Below are positions 8,247 to 20,814 of a DNA stretch of 64,000 nucleotides, in pieces. How positions within the stretch are numbered: position 1 is the first letter of the stretch; every line of letters begins with the position of its first letter. The notes beneath the pieces were generated by a model. It was not told the origin of the DNA. It did no database searches and saw nothing but the letters and a program-made list of their open reading frames with translations. A program made the position numbers and the translations under genes. The stretch is from assembly GCF_000002425.4 (NCBI RefSeq), contig NC_037254.1, positions 8,104,144 to 8,168,143 of the forward strand. Reading direction: 5' to 3'. Origin of the DNA: Physcomitrium patens (taxonomy: Eukaryota > Streptophyta > Bryopsida > Funariales > Funariaceae).

Positions 8247-10884
8247 TTGACAAGAAGTCTCAAACTAATTTCAAAGAAAAATAATAAGAAATCTTAAAGA
8301 AATATAAAAATAAAATTTTTAAGAAATAACAATAATATTAAAGAAATATTAGAAATAGAAATCTTTAAAGAAACCACAAAGAATCCTAAAGAAATACTAA
8401 AAATAATAATCTTAGTATTATTATAATTAAAATCTTAATTAAATCTTAATAAAATCTTAAATCAAAAGAAAATTAAAATCCTAAATGAACCTTAATCAAA
8501 TCCTATGTCAAATTCTAATAAAATCCTAATAAAATTCTAAATCTTAAATAAATCCCAAATAAATATTAATCAATTTCTAATCAAGTTTTAAACCAAATCT
8601 CAAGCAAATTTTAATCTTGACAAAATCCTAGACCAAATCCTAAGCCCAAAATAAATCCTAGATTTTAAACAAACTCTTAATAAATTCTATGGAAAATAGA
8701 ACCTCAACAACTAATAATTGAATTATTCATGTCAATTCCAATTTTGTAAACTTTTTAATGTCTTGGATAGAAATAAATACAAAAAAGATGAAATCAATCG
8801 CACTTATCAATTGAGAAAAAAATAAGATAATCCAATTAGATATTAGATGGCCTCCTACTCTAATCTAAATATTGAACTTCTAATACCAATATCTCCTTTT
8901 TGAAATGTTAAATTTCTCATAAATTCTATTTAAAATATTAAAAATCAAGTCTAGCATTCATACAAAAATAATTCATTTTAATCCAATCAATAGATTATTG
9001 AAAATCATAGAAATATTCACTGACCTTCAAACTCTAATTTCTAAGATCTCAACCCACAAAAATCTTTACACACTTTAATTTAATTGTTTGATTGACTTTA
9101 AAATTTGCACATACATTAACAACTAGAACACTAATAGAAAGCCTAAAATTCACCCATATATATACTACAAAACTTAAAAAACCTTCAAATTTATAAACAT
9201 GTTTTTATTTTTTTAAATCTAAACCAACAAAGAACATAACTAACTTTGAAAATCCCTCAAAAATCTAGTATTAACATGATTGACATAAAATTAATGCCTA
9301 AAAATATTTCTTTAAGTTTTCTCTCAAATTCTTTTCTCCAATCTACTAAAGGACCTTAGAGTCACCATAAGTACATGGTTTTATGTCTTGGAGTTTGAAT
9401 TTGATTCAAGTTGACAATTGGTCCTCTCCAGGTATCAATTCTTGGCTTTTTGAGGTAAATTTTGCCAAAATCTATTCTTAACTCCCTCCAATACATACCT
9501 ATATCATTTCTTATCTCATTTACTTTGATTTGGCTCATTTATGCCTCTACAAAGTAAATAGAAGTCCCTTCTACAAAAAGAAGTATTAAGACTAAATCTT
9601 TTATTATCTTTCTATTATTTATTTTTATTTTTTTACTATATCTTTTTGTTAGGCATTTCTATAATAACATCTATATTTTTTTTTTCACTGTATAGTTGTA
9701 TTATCACATGATAATATATTGTTACTATAGTTTTAAATAATGCTTATCCGGGTATTTTTTTCTTTTTGCATTATAAAAATGATAGAAGTCCAAAATCTAC
9801 TTATCTCTATACTTCCATCAAAGTCATCATCTATCTTATGTTCTTTAATGCCACCTTTTCATCTTCCAAAAAATAACTCCTTGTTGCAGCATATCATTAA
9901 ATTCATTGCAATCCTTCCTAATATAAAAAGCATCATTACATCAAATATTCTTTATATATATCTTTGTTTAGAAATAGCCTTCAAATTATTTGTTGAGGTC
10001 TTTTTTCAAGTCTTACTAATTTGATTTGAAGATTTTGCATCTCATATATAATCTCTTCAACTCCCATATCTTCTTTCTTTGATGTAGATGCTAGAGATTG
10101 AATAATAAGAATTATTGATTATATTATATGCACTTGAATTTAGGTGTTTGTATTATTCGTGGAATATTAATCCTATCCTTCTTTCTTTTTCATTTTCTAA
10201 GCAAATCCACTACATCTTCAATATTTCTTTATTTTTTTGTCAATCCTAATAAAGTCTTAAATAAAACTTAATAGATCTTATGTAAATATTAAACAAATTC
10301 TAATAAAATATAATAAAAATCCTAATAATTTTAATCAAATATTAAAAATATCCTACTAATCTTAATAAAATATTAATTAAAATCTATTTAATTTTAATCA
10401 ATCTTTAATTTATCTTAAAATCTCAATAATTATTGATCTTATTTAAAATTGGTCACATATTTTAATTTAATAGTTAACAACAAGTATAATAATGTCTAAA
10501 AGAATCTAACTTATTAATTAAAAAATAAAGCTCTTTATTTATTTGGATATTAACTATCTTTTTTTTTTAATCTTATTATTAATCTTTTAACAAAAATAAT
10601 TTCTTATTGAATTTTCTAGTTGTACATAAATTTAATAAGTAATTAAAAATTAAATTTATAATATATTTACATAATTTTTCTTTAATACAACTACCAGATT
10701 ATTCAAGATTGAAGAAATTCTTATTTATCCTTGAAATCCAAATTTTGAAATTCTAATTGAATTAGATTTTAATAATCTTCAATCTAATTTTTAGATTAAT
10801 TTTTAATTAACAAAAAAAATTAAGACAAGGAGATGTACATTTCTACAAATTTTTACTTATTAATATGTTAGAATCTTCATAAAA
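8247..10884 (+). other. AT-rich filler, probably the internal region of the outer element
   Basis: No gene can be supported. 8290-8700 and 10230-10440 are low-complexity, degenerate runs built on words like aaatcctaa and tcttaaataaa. 9300-9560 is less AT-rich but has no coding pattern. The one ORF of note (94 aa from 9740) has no recognisable domain. By position this follows a 5' LTR and primer-site motif, so it may be the internal region of a very decayed or non-autonomous element. Confidence 0.4.
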
Positions 10885-11215
10885 TATCACAAACATAAAT
10901 ATCTACTTTCATAGTTATTTAAATAATATAAATAAATAGAAATAGATAAAAATAGATTAATTTGATAATATCTTATAGAAAAGCTTCTTAAAAGATTATA
11001 GATACAATTTCATCTATATATGTGTTTATAGATGATTAATAGATTGAACACTTGACCAAAAAATTAGCTATATGTCATACGTTTTGGTAGCTTGTGGTTA
11101 AAGCTACCCATGTAGTATATATATAAAAAACTTGCCTTATAAGCTAAGACATGTGTCTCACAAATTAGGCATATATTGGAGATTTTATAGAATGTTGCCA
11201 TGAAGCTTCTAGTTA

Positions 11216-11265
<50 letters not shown>

Positions 11266-11466
11266 GCAAGAGTGAAGCCTTTTTTTATTCTTGTCAATTT
11301 CTTTATTGCTTTTAGTTTAGTTTAAAAGGTCTTTAATTTTTTTTGTCTTTTAACAATAACCTTTTTAATTTCTTTTTAATATATATGCTTTCTTATTTCT
11401 ATTTTTCATCTTTTTTAAAAAAAATCTCACTTATTTATTTTTTTTATTAAATTATTAACCTTGATA
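10885..11466 (+). repeat. Plus-strand LTR copy, possibly solo
   Basis: 582 bp from tatcac to ccttgata, aligning with the outer LTR and the element E LTR. Flanking 5-mers taaaa (10880-10884) and tagaa (11467-11471) could be a target duplication with one G/A change. No purine tract precedes it, which favours a solo LTR over the 3' LTR of the outer element. The TATA-box position has expanded into a TA repeat (about 11218-11265). Confidence 0.62.
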
Positions 11467-11896
11467 TAGAATTTTTAAGCATATAAACTTTCTTTTATTT
11501 TTTGAAAACCAAAACCACTTAAAACATCTTTTACTTTGAAAGATCTCACAAATTCAATAATAATTTAATTCATTCAAAATTCATGCATAATCATATCTTT
11601 TTAAATCTTTTATCTACTCTGACTCTGTAATTAATAGAAGAACCTTGGATTTTTTCTAAAAGAGTAGTTTAATGCCTATGAGATTAGATTTTGATCCAAC
11701 TTTATAACCAATATTCTATGGATATCAATATTTAATATTTTAAGATAATTTTTATTAGAAGATATTATTTACATCTATTTTAAGATATATGTAATAGAAA
11801 AAAAATTAATTTATTCTAATTTATTTTATTTATGGCCTTAAAAAATGAATAGAATTCTATTTAATAAAAATATAATATTAACATTTATTAGTTGTC

Positions 11897-12165
11897 TATC
11901 AAGGACATGAATCATGAAGAATTGAAAGATCAAGATACTCTTGTGTCACTCAAAAAGACTAGATAATCATTCAAAGATAATATAATATTAAACTAGAATG
12001 GCTATTGCCAAAGATAATAAGATTAGAAAGTCTTGAAACAAGACTAAGGACTAGAAAGGTGTTGATAAGAATGAAGAAGGCTTCACTTTTGCCTCCATAT
12101 ATACTATCTAACCAGGAGCTAAATGATAATGTTCTATAAGACCTCCAACACATGTTGACTTTGCA
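11897..12165 (-). repeat. Truncated minus-strand LTR fragment
   Basis: It starts tatcaaggacatgaatc, like the plus-strand starts of the A and E LTRs. It continues through the aatggctattgcc block and the start-site hairpin to caacacatgttgactttgca, then similarity stops. It lacks the rest of U3. The 60-aa ORF over it is an artefact of the hairpin. Confidence 0.68.
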
Positions 12166-13635
12166 GGCTTGTATTATTTATATATATATTATGAAATAAT
12201 TCTTTACAAGCATATTACTTTTACATCACAACAATACTTCAAATCTCAAAATAATTCTCTAAAAGACTCTTTGTTCTTCAATTGAATCATAGTTATTTTG
12301 TATCAAATTTATTTTTACATGTCTTTATAAAAAATTTAAAAAAAAAAAAATTATTTAATATAAGAAATAACTCCTTCAGCATAAGTTTATACCTTAACTT
12401 GTACCTCAACTTATTTTCAATCATAAAATATCAAATTATTAAAAATAACTTATTATTAAATAAATAATATATATAGTATTTTTTAATTATTAGAGGTTAT
12501 TAATCATCAAAAGTGGTAGATTAAAGCTAAGGTGGAAATCATCATTGCTAGGGCCCTATAATCTAAATTACTTGTTTTTATGCTTGCAGTTACATGGCTT
12601 TTGTTAAATGCCTCCATTAAATAATAAAAGCCAATTAAAATTAATTAAATATAAGAAATCAAAAGTTGTATGTTATGCACCATAAATTGAGTTGGCTTCC
12701 AAAAAAATTAATCAATTATTAAGGATTTTTTATTTTTGAAAGATTAATTATTAAAAAGTACCTTATATATTGAGCATAATAATTTCTTGTGTAATTCATA
12801 AAATAATAAACAAGTAACTAAAGAATTGCTTAATTATTTTGATTATTAAATACTAATATATTAAGAAAATAGTCTTTAATACTTGATCCATACTTTTAAA
12901 GTTTTTTTGTCTCATTAAAGATAAGAATAATAAAAATCTTAATTTCTTCTTTTTAATTCAATATAAATATATTACAAAACAACATGATCAAAAGATACAA
13001 CATATGGCTGCATTGAAGGTTAGCAGACATACACAAGCAAAAAATTATACTAAATTGTTGATACAAGTTATAAGGATAAATGAAAATTTTATGTTTTTGA
13101 TGTACTTATATACAGACATACACATACACACTTTTAGAAATTTGCAAAAATATAGTAGGTACTACAGATGAAGAATAATGAATCAGGGGACTACACAATG
13201 AGATTTCAAGACCAATTAGACTGTCTAATCACCTGCTAATAGATCACACATTAGCTCTGATATCAGGTGATTGTACAGGCCAACCAGACTTCAAACCTTG
13301 ATTCATACGTTTTGCATTCACGTTAACACCATACATCTTCCAGCAAGGGAGTTCATATTGCGTTTCAAAAAAATATTATATATTTGTATTGAATATCCAG
13401 ATGCATCTTCGATACATGTTGATTGGGTTTGCCCCACCGTCATGTGACTAAGAACAAATTACAACGCTTCAGTTGATATCAATCCATAAAGAAAGCTACT
13501 GATCTAATGTCTACTCTTGAGAGGCGCGAGGACCAATGCATAACTCAATACTGATCTTGGATGTGTGTCTCTATAGTGTGTGTAGATCCCTATCTATCAT
13601 CACCTGCCAAATCGTCGCAGTTCCAGGATTAGATC
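12166..13635. other. Boundary between repeats and gene island; MATE 3' flank
   Basis: 12166-12980 is AT-rich without recognisable genes. From about 13000 base composition rises toward that of the gene island. 13200-13635 probably holds the 3' UTR of the MATE gene, since it directly follows the minus-strand stop. No polyadenylation site can be fixed from sequence alone. Confidence 0.4.
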
Positions 13636-15231
13636 CTATTGTTTACGATCATCGTGATCGTTATCCTTGAAGGGTTCCAGTGCCGGGACGTCGCCGTTCT
13701 TCTCGTGGTTAGATTCAACGGGGAGAGTTGCGGTAGCAGAATCATATACCCGAAGCAACGCGTCTTCGGCTTGTTTTTGCCAGTTCGTCCTTAGGGTCAG
13801 GATAGAAAGAGCAATCGCCTGGGTGACGATACCTCCAACCATTCCTATCCACAGACCCCGACCTTTAAGGTCGAATACAAATGCGAGAACGATTGCAGAT
13901 GGTAGACCGACGACGTAGAAAGCGCACAAGTTAGCGGCGGCACCGAACGCCTGCCAACCGCAACCACGCGCTACTCCTGATAGAACCCCCTGCAGAGAAT
14001 CCATGATGTGCATGAAGGCAAGCAATGGGATGCACCGTGCCACGTACTGAATGACTTCCTCTTCGAATGTGAACGCTGTGCCCCAAATGTACCGCGCAAA
14101 GTACATGATTGTTGCCATCAGAAGACCTTCGGTGAGACCCATGCCGACTGCGATTAGAACCGCGCCTTTAGCAGCCTGAGGTCGTCCGGCGCCGAGCTCG
14201 TTGCCCACACGAGTACTCACGGCCGCACCAATGCCGAAGGGGATCATGTATAGCAAAGCTGTACTCGTTAGGCAGATTGAGAGAGTGGAAGTTTCCAGCT
14301 TGGGGTTTGGCAGCAACCCAGAGAGGAGCACAAGGCCTTCGAAAGACCAGTACTCGAGACAGATCATGATTGCAGAGGGGATGGCGAGTTTGGTGAAGGC
14401 TCCGAGTTCATGGAAGGCATCGGTGGACAGTGATGTCCATGACTTCCTGCATCTTGGGGAGAATTTGATGTAAAGAGCCATGAAGATTGCATTCATCCAA
14501 GTTGCTAGGCTTGTCGCGATCGCGGCACTGCGATATCCGAACTCAAGCTTGAATATCATAACCCAGCAGAGGGGAATCTGAATAAGTACTGCAGCAGCAG
14601 AGAACAGTGCCATTGGCAGCACAATACTCTGAGTTTGCAGAAATTTCACCATGGGTTGTAGTGTAGCGGCACCGAACAAAGTGGGCACCAAGTATCTGGC
14701 GTACACTCCTGCTAGTGCGGAGATCTCAGGGTCTTGACCTAAATGTATGAGGATAGTGTCCATGTTCCACCAAACGACTGCGATCGGTACGCTGACCAGG
14801 TACAGAACGAAAATCGCACGTTGCATGTGAATGCCCAGCATATGGTACTGTTTTGCTCCGTACGCTTGGCCGCAAAGTGTCTCGAGTGCGGAGGCCATTC
14901 CAATCAGCAAAGTGGTTCCCGTTACATTGGAAAATGAGCTCGCAATGGATGCACTCGCCAACTGCAGCTCTCCCAGATGACCAACGAACATGACTGAGAC
15001 CACAGTAAGCAAGTATTGCAGCAGTGAGACGCAGACCATAGGAGCGGCGATGTACACTTGCTTCTGGACCTCTCCCCAGATCCAATCAGGCGTGAGAGCG
15101 ATGACCTCATCGCGTCTGCTGACTGATCTGGTGACGCCGTTGGCGAAAGTGAAAGTGTGTCCCTCGTGGTGGGGTATTACGACTGACGACTGCAGCAGTG
15201 GTTCCTGCAAGTTGTCTTGTTGATCCTCCAT
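13636..15231 (-). CDS. MATE (DTX/multidrug and toxin extrusion) family transporter
   Basis: Intronless 531-residue gene, normal length for a plant MATE protein. MATE carriers have 12 membrane helices and export organic cations, flavonoids, hormones or citrate in exchange for protons, at the plasma membrane or tonoplast. The soluble N-terminus (about 50 residues) precedes helix 1 at IAAPMVCVSLLQYLLTVVSV. Family signatures are clear: SALETLCGQAYGA near residue 110, WSFEGLVLLSGLLPNP near 300 and STRVGNELGAG near 345. The second half repeats the pattern with LQGVLSGVARGCGWQ. The C-terminus is hydrophilic and acidic. Substrate and membrane cannot be told from sequence. The start was chosen as the first ATG of a frame whose N-terminus (MEDQQDNLQEPLLQ) looks like plant MATE proteins. 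No frame damage is seen, so it is probably functional. Confidence 0.95.
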   Translation of the reverse strand: MEDQQDNLQEPLLQSSVVIPHHEGHTFTFANGVTRSVSRRDEVIALTPDWIWGEVQKQVYIAAPMVCVSLLQYLLTVVSVMFVGHLGELQLASASIASSFSNVTGTTLLIGMASALETLCGQAYGAKQYHMLGIHMQRAIFVLYLVSVPIAVVWWNMDTILIHLGQDPEISALAGVYARYLVPTLFGAATLQPMVKFLQTQSIVLPMALFSAAAVLIQIPLCWVMIFKLEFGYRSAAIATSLATWMNAIFMALYIKFSPRCRKSWTSLSTDAFHELGAFTKLAIPSAIMICLEYWSFEGLVLLSGLLPNPKLETSTLSICLTSTALLYMIPFGIGAAVSTRVGNELGAGRPQAAKGAVLIAVGMGLTEGLLMATIMYFARYIWGTAFTFEEEVIQYVARCIPLLAFMHIMDSLQGVLSGVARGCGWQAFGAAANLCAFYVVGLPSAIVLAFVFDLKGRGLWIGMVGGIVTQAIALSILTLRTNWQKQAEDALLRVYDSATATLPVESNHEKNGDVPALEPFKDNDHDDRKQ

Positions 15232-17963
15232 GGCTTTCTGTGTCTCGAACGCCCTCTCAATATGGACTCCAGATGGAAGTTACTGCTTCGTTTCAACTAC
15301 TGCAGAAGAAGCACATGCGTACAAGAAGTCATTACCACTACATTGTGGTCATCCCGAGTTTCTTTTCTAACAGACACATACACTGCAGTACTGAGTTTCT
15401 AAATGTAGTGAAATCATCATATTGTTGAATCATAAAAGATAAAAAGAGTCGAACCAAAGAAATTCAGTACGAAGGAACTGGACAATTGTAATCGGGTGTT
15501 TTTAGAGATTGAGTCCTCCCATCAACTGGTGAACGACTTGACTACTCAGTTAAATAGCACTCTAAATATGCATGCGGACACCTTTTAATGACAGAAAATT
15601 CAATCTAGTGACGTTGAAACTAGCTTCAGATGGCACAGTACGCATTCACTTCGCGCTAAGCTGTCTCAAAAATTCATTCCAATAGCAAAACAATCACTAG
15701 TTAGGTCCCTCCCGAAGGAACAGTATTCAACAGAAATACACGTCTTCCTACAATATCCCGATCTGTTTGCACTAGAATCTGCAAACTAACCAATAAGGTG
15801 ACTGTCGAACTCGGCAGCTTCTGCAGCTCTCAGGGTGCCCAACCACTATATGCATTCAATTGGCGGCTAACAGCTTACGAGAATGAGTTACGGTGGTGGT
15901 TGCCGCAGCGATCGAGAGATGACACGGACGTAACGCAGGATTCTACGTTGTCTGAGCCGAAAACTGCATCTAAACCATCGGTCGAGGTGGAGAGGCTCAA
16001 TCGACAAGAGCAGTGAAGAGTTCAGGCCACCTACTGAATTTCACGAGGATGAGGAGCCCATGCGTTTCGCACTGCCCGGATACTCCCCCGCCTGGTGTAT
16101 CACCAGCTGCTAATAAGGAAGGGGTTCAGTGCTCAGGCGCGGAGCAGAGCCCTTGCTGGAAACTGACACCGTCTTAATGCATGTGCCGATCATTATATGG
16201 ATTGCTCAAGGACTTTGTAGAAAGACCAAGGGTGCGCATAATCTAGGAAAAGGATGCTTCCGACGCTGGCAGCCGTGGACCACACAAGCTGGGTTTGGAC
16301 ACCGGGGGGGGGGGTGATGAAAGACTGAGGCTTAAATTACCTGAATCTCCGCTACCACTCTCTATTCTTACCCTTAGAGATTTATTAATTAATAACTTGT
16401 CTCTTACTAGATTTATATGCCACAATTTTTCCATGTGCTCATATTAATAAGCAGTATCCCCCCCCCCATTCTGCAGTCCTACTAAAAGTTTATAAGAAAG
16501 TTGTTCGCCCAAGGTTATTGGATCTTCCTTGTTCCGAAACTGGATAAATTTGGGTGGAGAGGCACCACAGAAGCTCTTGATTTGGTGAGCGCTTTGTGCA
16601 AAAACGATCGACTTTTTTAATTAAAGTATATGTAGTCATTTTCGATCCAAAACACGAGTATTTTATTGAAAATACCCATTTTGTATGGCTCACATTTGGA
16701 GGCGTTGTCCATGTGTCAGTTAACTGTTCACCGTATCAATCCCAGCCATTCAATAAAAGACGAAAGACAGGGAAGGCAAGACTACGGAAGCTCATCCAGC
16801 ACTTTTGGCAAGTGGAGCCATCACTACGTTGAACCGTCATTGCTTTCAACATCGGCGACGGCAGTTTAGCTAGCGATCAACCTGGGCACTAACAAGAGTG
16901 CCAAGAGCTTCAAAGGCTTGGACCACGATAGAACTTTGTCACAGACAAATCACAATCTCCGTGAGGCTTTTGCACGAGCGTCCCCAGGTCGTAAGTGAGA
17001 TAGGCATTTTGTTGAAGGCTTCTGGCCGAAATTCAGCCATCTGAGCCCGGGAAAGCATCAGATCAGTTGAATCAAACAGGCACCGGCAGGACGGATCAGT
17101 TTTGCTTGAAGTGGACCTGTGAGGTCCACAGCTTGAATGCATCGAGGCTCACCACTCACCCAATTTACTGTACACAAAACTCCGCTTCCACTCGAAAAAT
17201 GACACCCACACAGGTGAATGAACGAATGACGTGACATGATATGACATAATATAATGTAAGCTGAGAAGAGGAACTGGCTACCCTCGCAGCTGATGACTTT
17301 ATTGCACAGAGACTATTCAGGCGGATGAATTCTAAATGGGTCCTGAAAAGTATCTACCACATATCCAGAATATGTTATTATTATTAAATACTGAGAACAG
17401 AAAACAAAAATAAGACTGCTCGACATTGAAGTAATCTGAATAAACGTTTACATCAAAGTCAATTGGATTGCAACACCTGACAAGGGAAATTAAAGATATC
17501 ATTTTTATAGTAAAAACAATTAACACTGGAAATGATGAAAGTAAATAAGGTTGACAAAATGTGAGGGTTAAACAATTAGAATGTGCTTACAAATGCAAAC
17601 TGATAGTTTGTTTATTTCTTCTTATATTTATCCCAAGGTCGCGTCTAAGAAAGCAATCTCAAAGCAGATTAATCAAACATGTTATGTGTAGGATTTCATC
17701 GGCTTCAGTGTCGACTCAACACGCAGCACGGAATATTCAGTTGAGGATATTTCATACGTCGGCACCGAGTTCATCAGCCTCTCTCTCACTCACTCACTCC
17801 GTCACACACACTCACCGGAGGTCTGGCTCCATGAAGCAGTGAACGAGGGGAGGAAGGGCGGCTGCTGTAAGGGTGGGTAGAGGCGAGCATCATGTGAAGG
17901 CAACAAGGGAGTGGAGTGGCCAGCAAGCGAATTCAAAGCCCAGCACACGAGCGGTAAATGGAA
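15232..17963. other. Intergenic region upstream of MATE
   Basis: No convincing gene. 15232-15420 is likely the MATE 5' UTR and promoter. ORFs of 60-90 aa at 15798-17842 lack recognisable domains and splice context. Two homopolymer tracts stand out: G11 at 16304-16314 and C10 at 16458-16467. Base composition resembles the gene island and not the retrotransposon regions. Confidence 0.45.
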
Positions 17964-18134
17964 CTACTTTTGCAATGCGGCGAGGATCATGTGCAGGGTC
18001 GATGATGCCATATCCAACTCGGCACGGTCCGGCTCCTCCGGGGTGACGCTCGCCTGCGTCGACAGCCCCAGGCGCATGGCAAGACACTTGTGGGGCTCGT
18101 ATGCCTGCTGGTGCCATGAATCCCTATTCTCCAT
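17964..18134 (-). CDS. Possible small protein, 56 aa, unknown
   Basis: A minus-strand ATG at 18132-18134 opens a 56-residue frame beginning MENRDSWHQQAYEPHKCLAM and ending ILAALQK. Third codon positions are strongly G/C (CAG, GAG, CTG, GCC, ATG CGC CTG), unlike the flanks, which suggests real coding. The product would be soluble and acidic in the middle (TPEEPDRAELDM). The frame remains open upstream through TTGCAGCGC to a TA repeat, so it could be the last exon of a longer gene. I do not recognise a family. Overlapping ORFs on both strands make it uncertain. Confidence 0.3.
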   Translation of the reverse strand: MENRDSWHQQAYEPHKCLAMRLGLSTQASVTPEEPDRAELDMASSTLHMILAALQK

Positions 18135-20814
18135 GCGCTGCAACTCGGTGCCTCGGGGGGTCGTGCCAGTGAGTGAATGGGAGTGAGAGTCAGTATGAAG
18201 GTATATATATATATATATATAGTACATATTTTTTAACATAGTATTGTTTACCAGGATTCTGAAAGGCTTAGCCATTACTTTGGAACTCTTCATGCTTCAT
18301 TGTACTCACATATATTGGGAAAAGGGAGTTGGACAGTACATACTTTCACTAAGTAAAATCGTGGCTCTCATGGATTGATTTACAAATACAATTCTTTATC
18401 TATCTTTTGTGGCGGAAAAATATAGGCCAGTATCATACTACACAGATATAAATGTTTATTTATTCTCAAAGTACAAGTGGTACAACAATTGTTAAGTCCT
18501 TAAAACTACATATTTGAGTCATTGGTAGCAATTTATTCCAAAACTATCCAATTTAACAATTCTCTAAAGAATGCTTTAATTGTAACGCATCCCAAGTCAA
18601 GCTTGGTTAAGGTAATTCTTGCTTCATGCTTAGATTTGTTGCTTTTAAGGCAACATTTTGTACAAATTAAACTCAGACGTTTGACTAATTGCAGGTCCTC
18701 AAACACCCTTGAGTATCCAAAATATGGTGAGGCCCCTTAAATAAATTCAAAACGCTTCAACTTACCATCTCTGACTCTAAGCATGCAGAAGTTTCTCAAA
18801 TAGAATATGCTTGGCATCCTTCAAAAGATATCAACAATATGGAGTTTCAGAGCCTCTTGCCTAGATTACAACACTCCGCCTGTAAGTTCTTTCTTTATAA
18901 AACCCAGTTGCTCTTCACATATTTTAACCTTATTTTATTAGTAATGGTGTCCTTTCAAACTTGCAACATTTCCTAACAAGTCTTTTGACATCATGTTCGA
19001 TGTTGTCTTCTCAAATTCGGAGGCTTTGGATAATATATTCGAAGGATGTGCACTCATTTTCTGGTGAAGTTATCAGCAAGTCAACCAAATCAGTTAAGTA
19101 CAGAAATATGTTTGTAGAAGTACGTGGACATACATCAATGAAACTTCGTAGTGCGAGAAAGTCTTACGTTTTTTTTGTGTAAGATTTGGTTAAAACAATG
19201 TAGTCTTAGATTTCTTTTTTAAAATTTTAAAAAGTTATTGCTGACATTTTAATTCTTGATCCGAATGTTGGTAGAGTCTTTAGTTTATATATATTTGTTG
19301 ATTTCTAAAAATATTTAGTACTTTTCAAGTTTTTCTTTGAAATATTTTCTTTGTGCTATTTTGTTATGTAATGCAAATTAAATTAATACAAGTTTTGTAT
19401 GTCTTATTTTTTTCTATCATGTGTTATGCTTTTTAGTTCAATCTAATTTAATTAACATATCTTCAATTTTTAGAAGAGACATTTATTTTTACACCTTTCA
19501 GATTTGAATAAAAAAATAATTGTTTATTTATATTATTTTACAAGAATGTATTGTAAAATTGTGTGTGTTTGTATATATATAAATAAATATATTTTGATAA
19601 ATCACTTAGTAAGAATTCCCTACATGTAAAAACACTTTAACATCTTCGAAGTATAATAATAATACTCTTGTATAAAACTATAAGATGCATCCGTTATCTG
19701 TCCCACGGCAACTAAATCGAGGTGCAAGTCCAGTGCAAGTAGGTGGTGATATTTTATTTTCTATTTCTAGAAGGAGGGCAGCTGATTGCAGGTAGAGGCA
19801 GAGGTTGAATTGCGCACACTTTGCGTCCACAACCCCCACCCCCAGCCGCCCTCTTCTCGCTATCCAGACCTTCGAGACCATCCTCAGATTTCATAGATGG
19901 TGTGAACGATTTTTACTAAATGGTGTGGAATGATGGGTCGATTTAGTAAAAATATGGGTCGCTTTAACATTCCCCTAAAATTATATTGTACAACTTGTAA
20001 ACATGAATAAAACCCTATTTCTAACCTTGAACAAACTACTCAGTTGGAAGAATGAATCTTATTTTGTACTGTCTCGCTGAATAGAATTGTGATTAATTTT
20101 TTTTTGCTGATTTCAAGCATTGGTGGCATACTTGAGGTTGATGCATGAGTAATTTTGCCAATATGAGAAAGAATTCAGTGTGTGTGTTTTAAGGAAAAGG
20201 AGATTATGGAGCCGCATTAACAAGAGTTGCAAAATAGAAAGGAAAATTAAGAGATCTACTGGCCACTCACCCTCATTTGGATTCTGAGCGACACAGAAAC
20301 TGACTTAGAACACTTCAATACATTGTCATACAGAATAAAAAAATCAATATTAAAAATCTTTGAGCTCATAAAACTGAAGAATACATACAAAGTCATCACA
20401 TGAAGACCCTGTTTCACTGCTACTTTAAGATCTGTTGTCCACTTGCCGGAGGTGGCTAGTCAATGTGGACAAGACAATGGAATTCGCCTTCGACTCACCT
20501 CCTGTTGCGATCAGATCGAAATGCTTTGCACAGTTGGGTGTTTGATGCAATTCTTATCACGTCCAGGAACATTGATGACCACACCAGCAGCCTTTGAGAA
20601 TTGTCATGGTGGCTGAATGAAAATTTCACGAGGTCTGAGAGTTCCGTTACAAATTAAAACTCCGACCGTTATGCCAACGGAGCTTCAGTTCAGTCGTCGT
20701 TAACCCTGTAATTGTTGCTGCTTCTAAGCTTCTTCATGCATCTGCTGTCATTACTGGATGATTACTTATATAATTGCAGGCCGTCTTCATAGCCCATTAG
20801 AAGTCCTCTTCCAC
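18135..20814. other. Intergenic region without supported genes
   Basis: Mixed composition. 18200-18222 is a short TA repeat. 18400-19200 is moderately coding-like but broken, with no family recognised. 19200-19620 and 19900-20100 are AT-rich. 20100-20814 is probably downstream sequence of the centrin-like gene. Nothing else can be supported. Confidence 0.35.

Noticed and set aside
8290-8700. Interstitial telomere array (aatcctaa-like words)
   Set aside because: Words are irregular and do not match the TTTAGGG repeat; better described as low-complexity AT-rich sequence.
13667-15223. Several 60-119 aa ORFs on both strands within the MATE gene
   Set aside because: Shadow frames of a strongly supported MATE coding sequence.
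15798-16016. 72-aa plus-strand ORF upstream of MATE
   Set aside because: No domain, no splice or codon signal beyond background; probably chance in promoter-side DNA.
18522-19182. Leucine-rich ORFs (72 and 73 aa, plus) suggestive of an LRR or NLR relic
   Set aside because: Leucine content comes from AT-rich composition; no repeat period or NB-ARC motif could be found.
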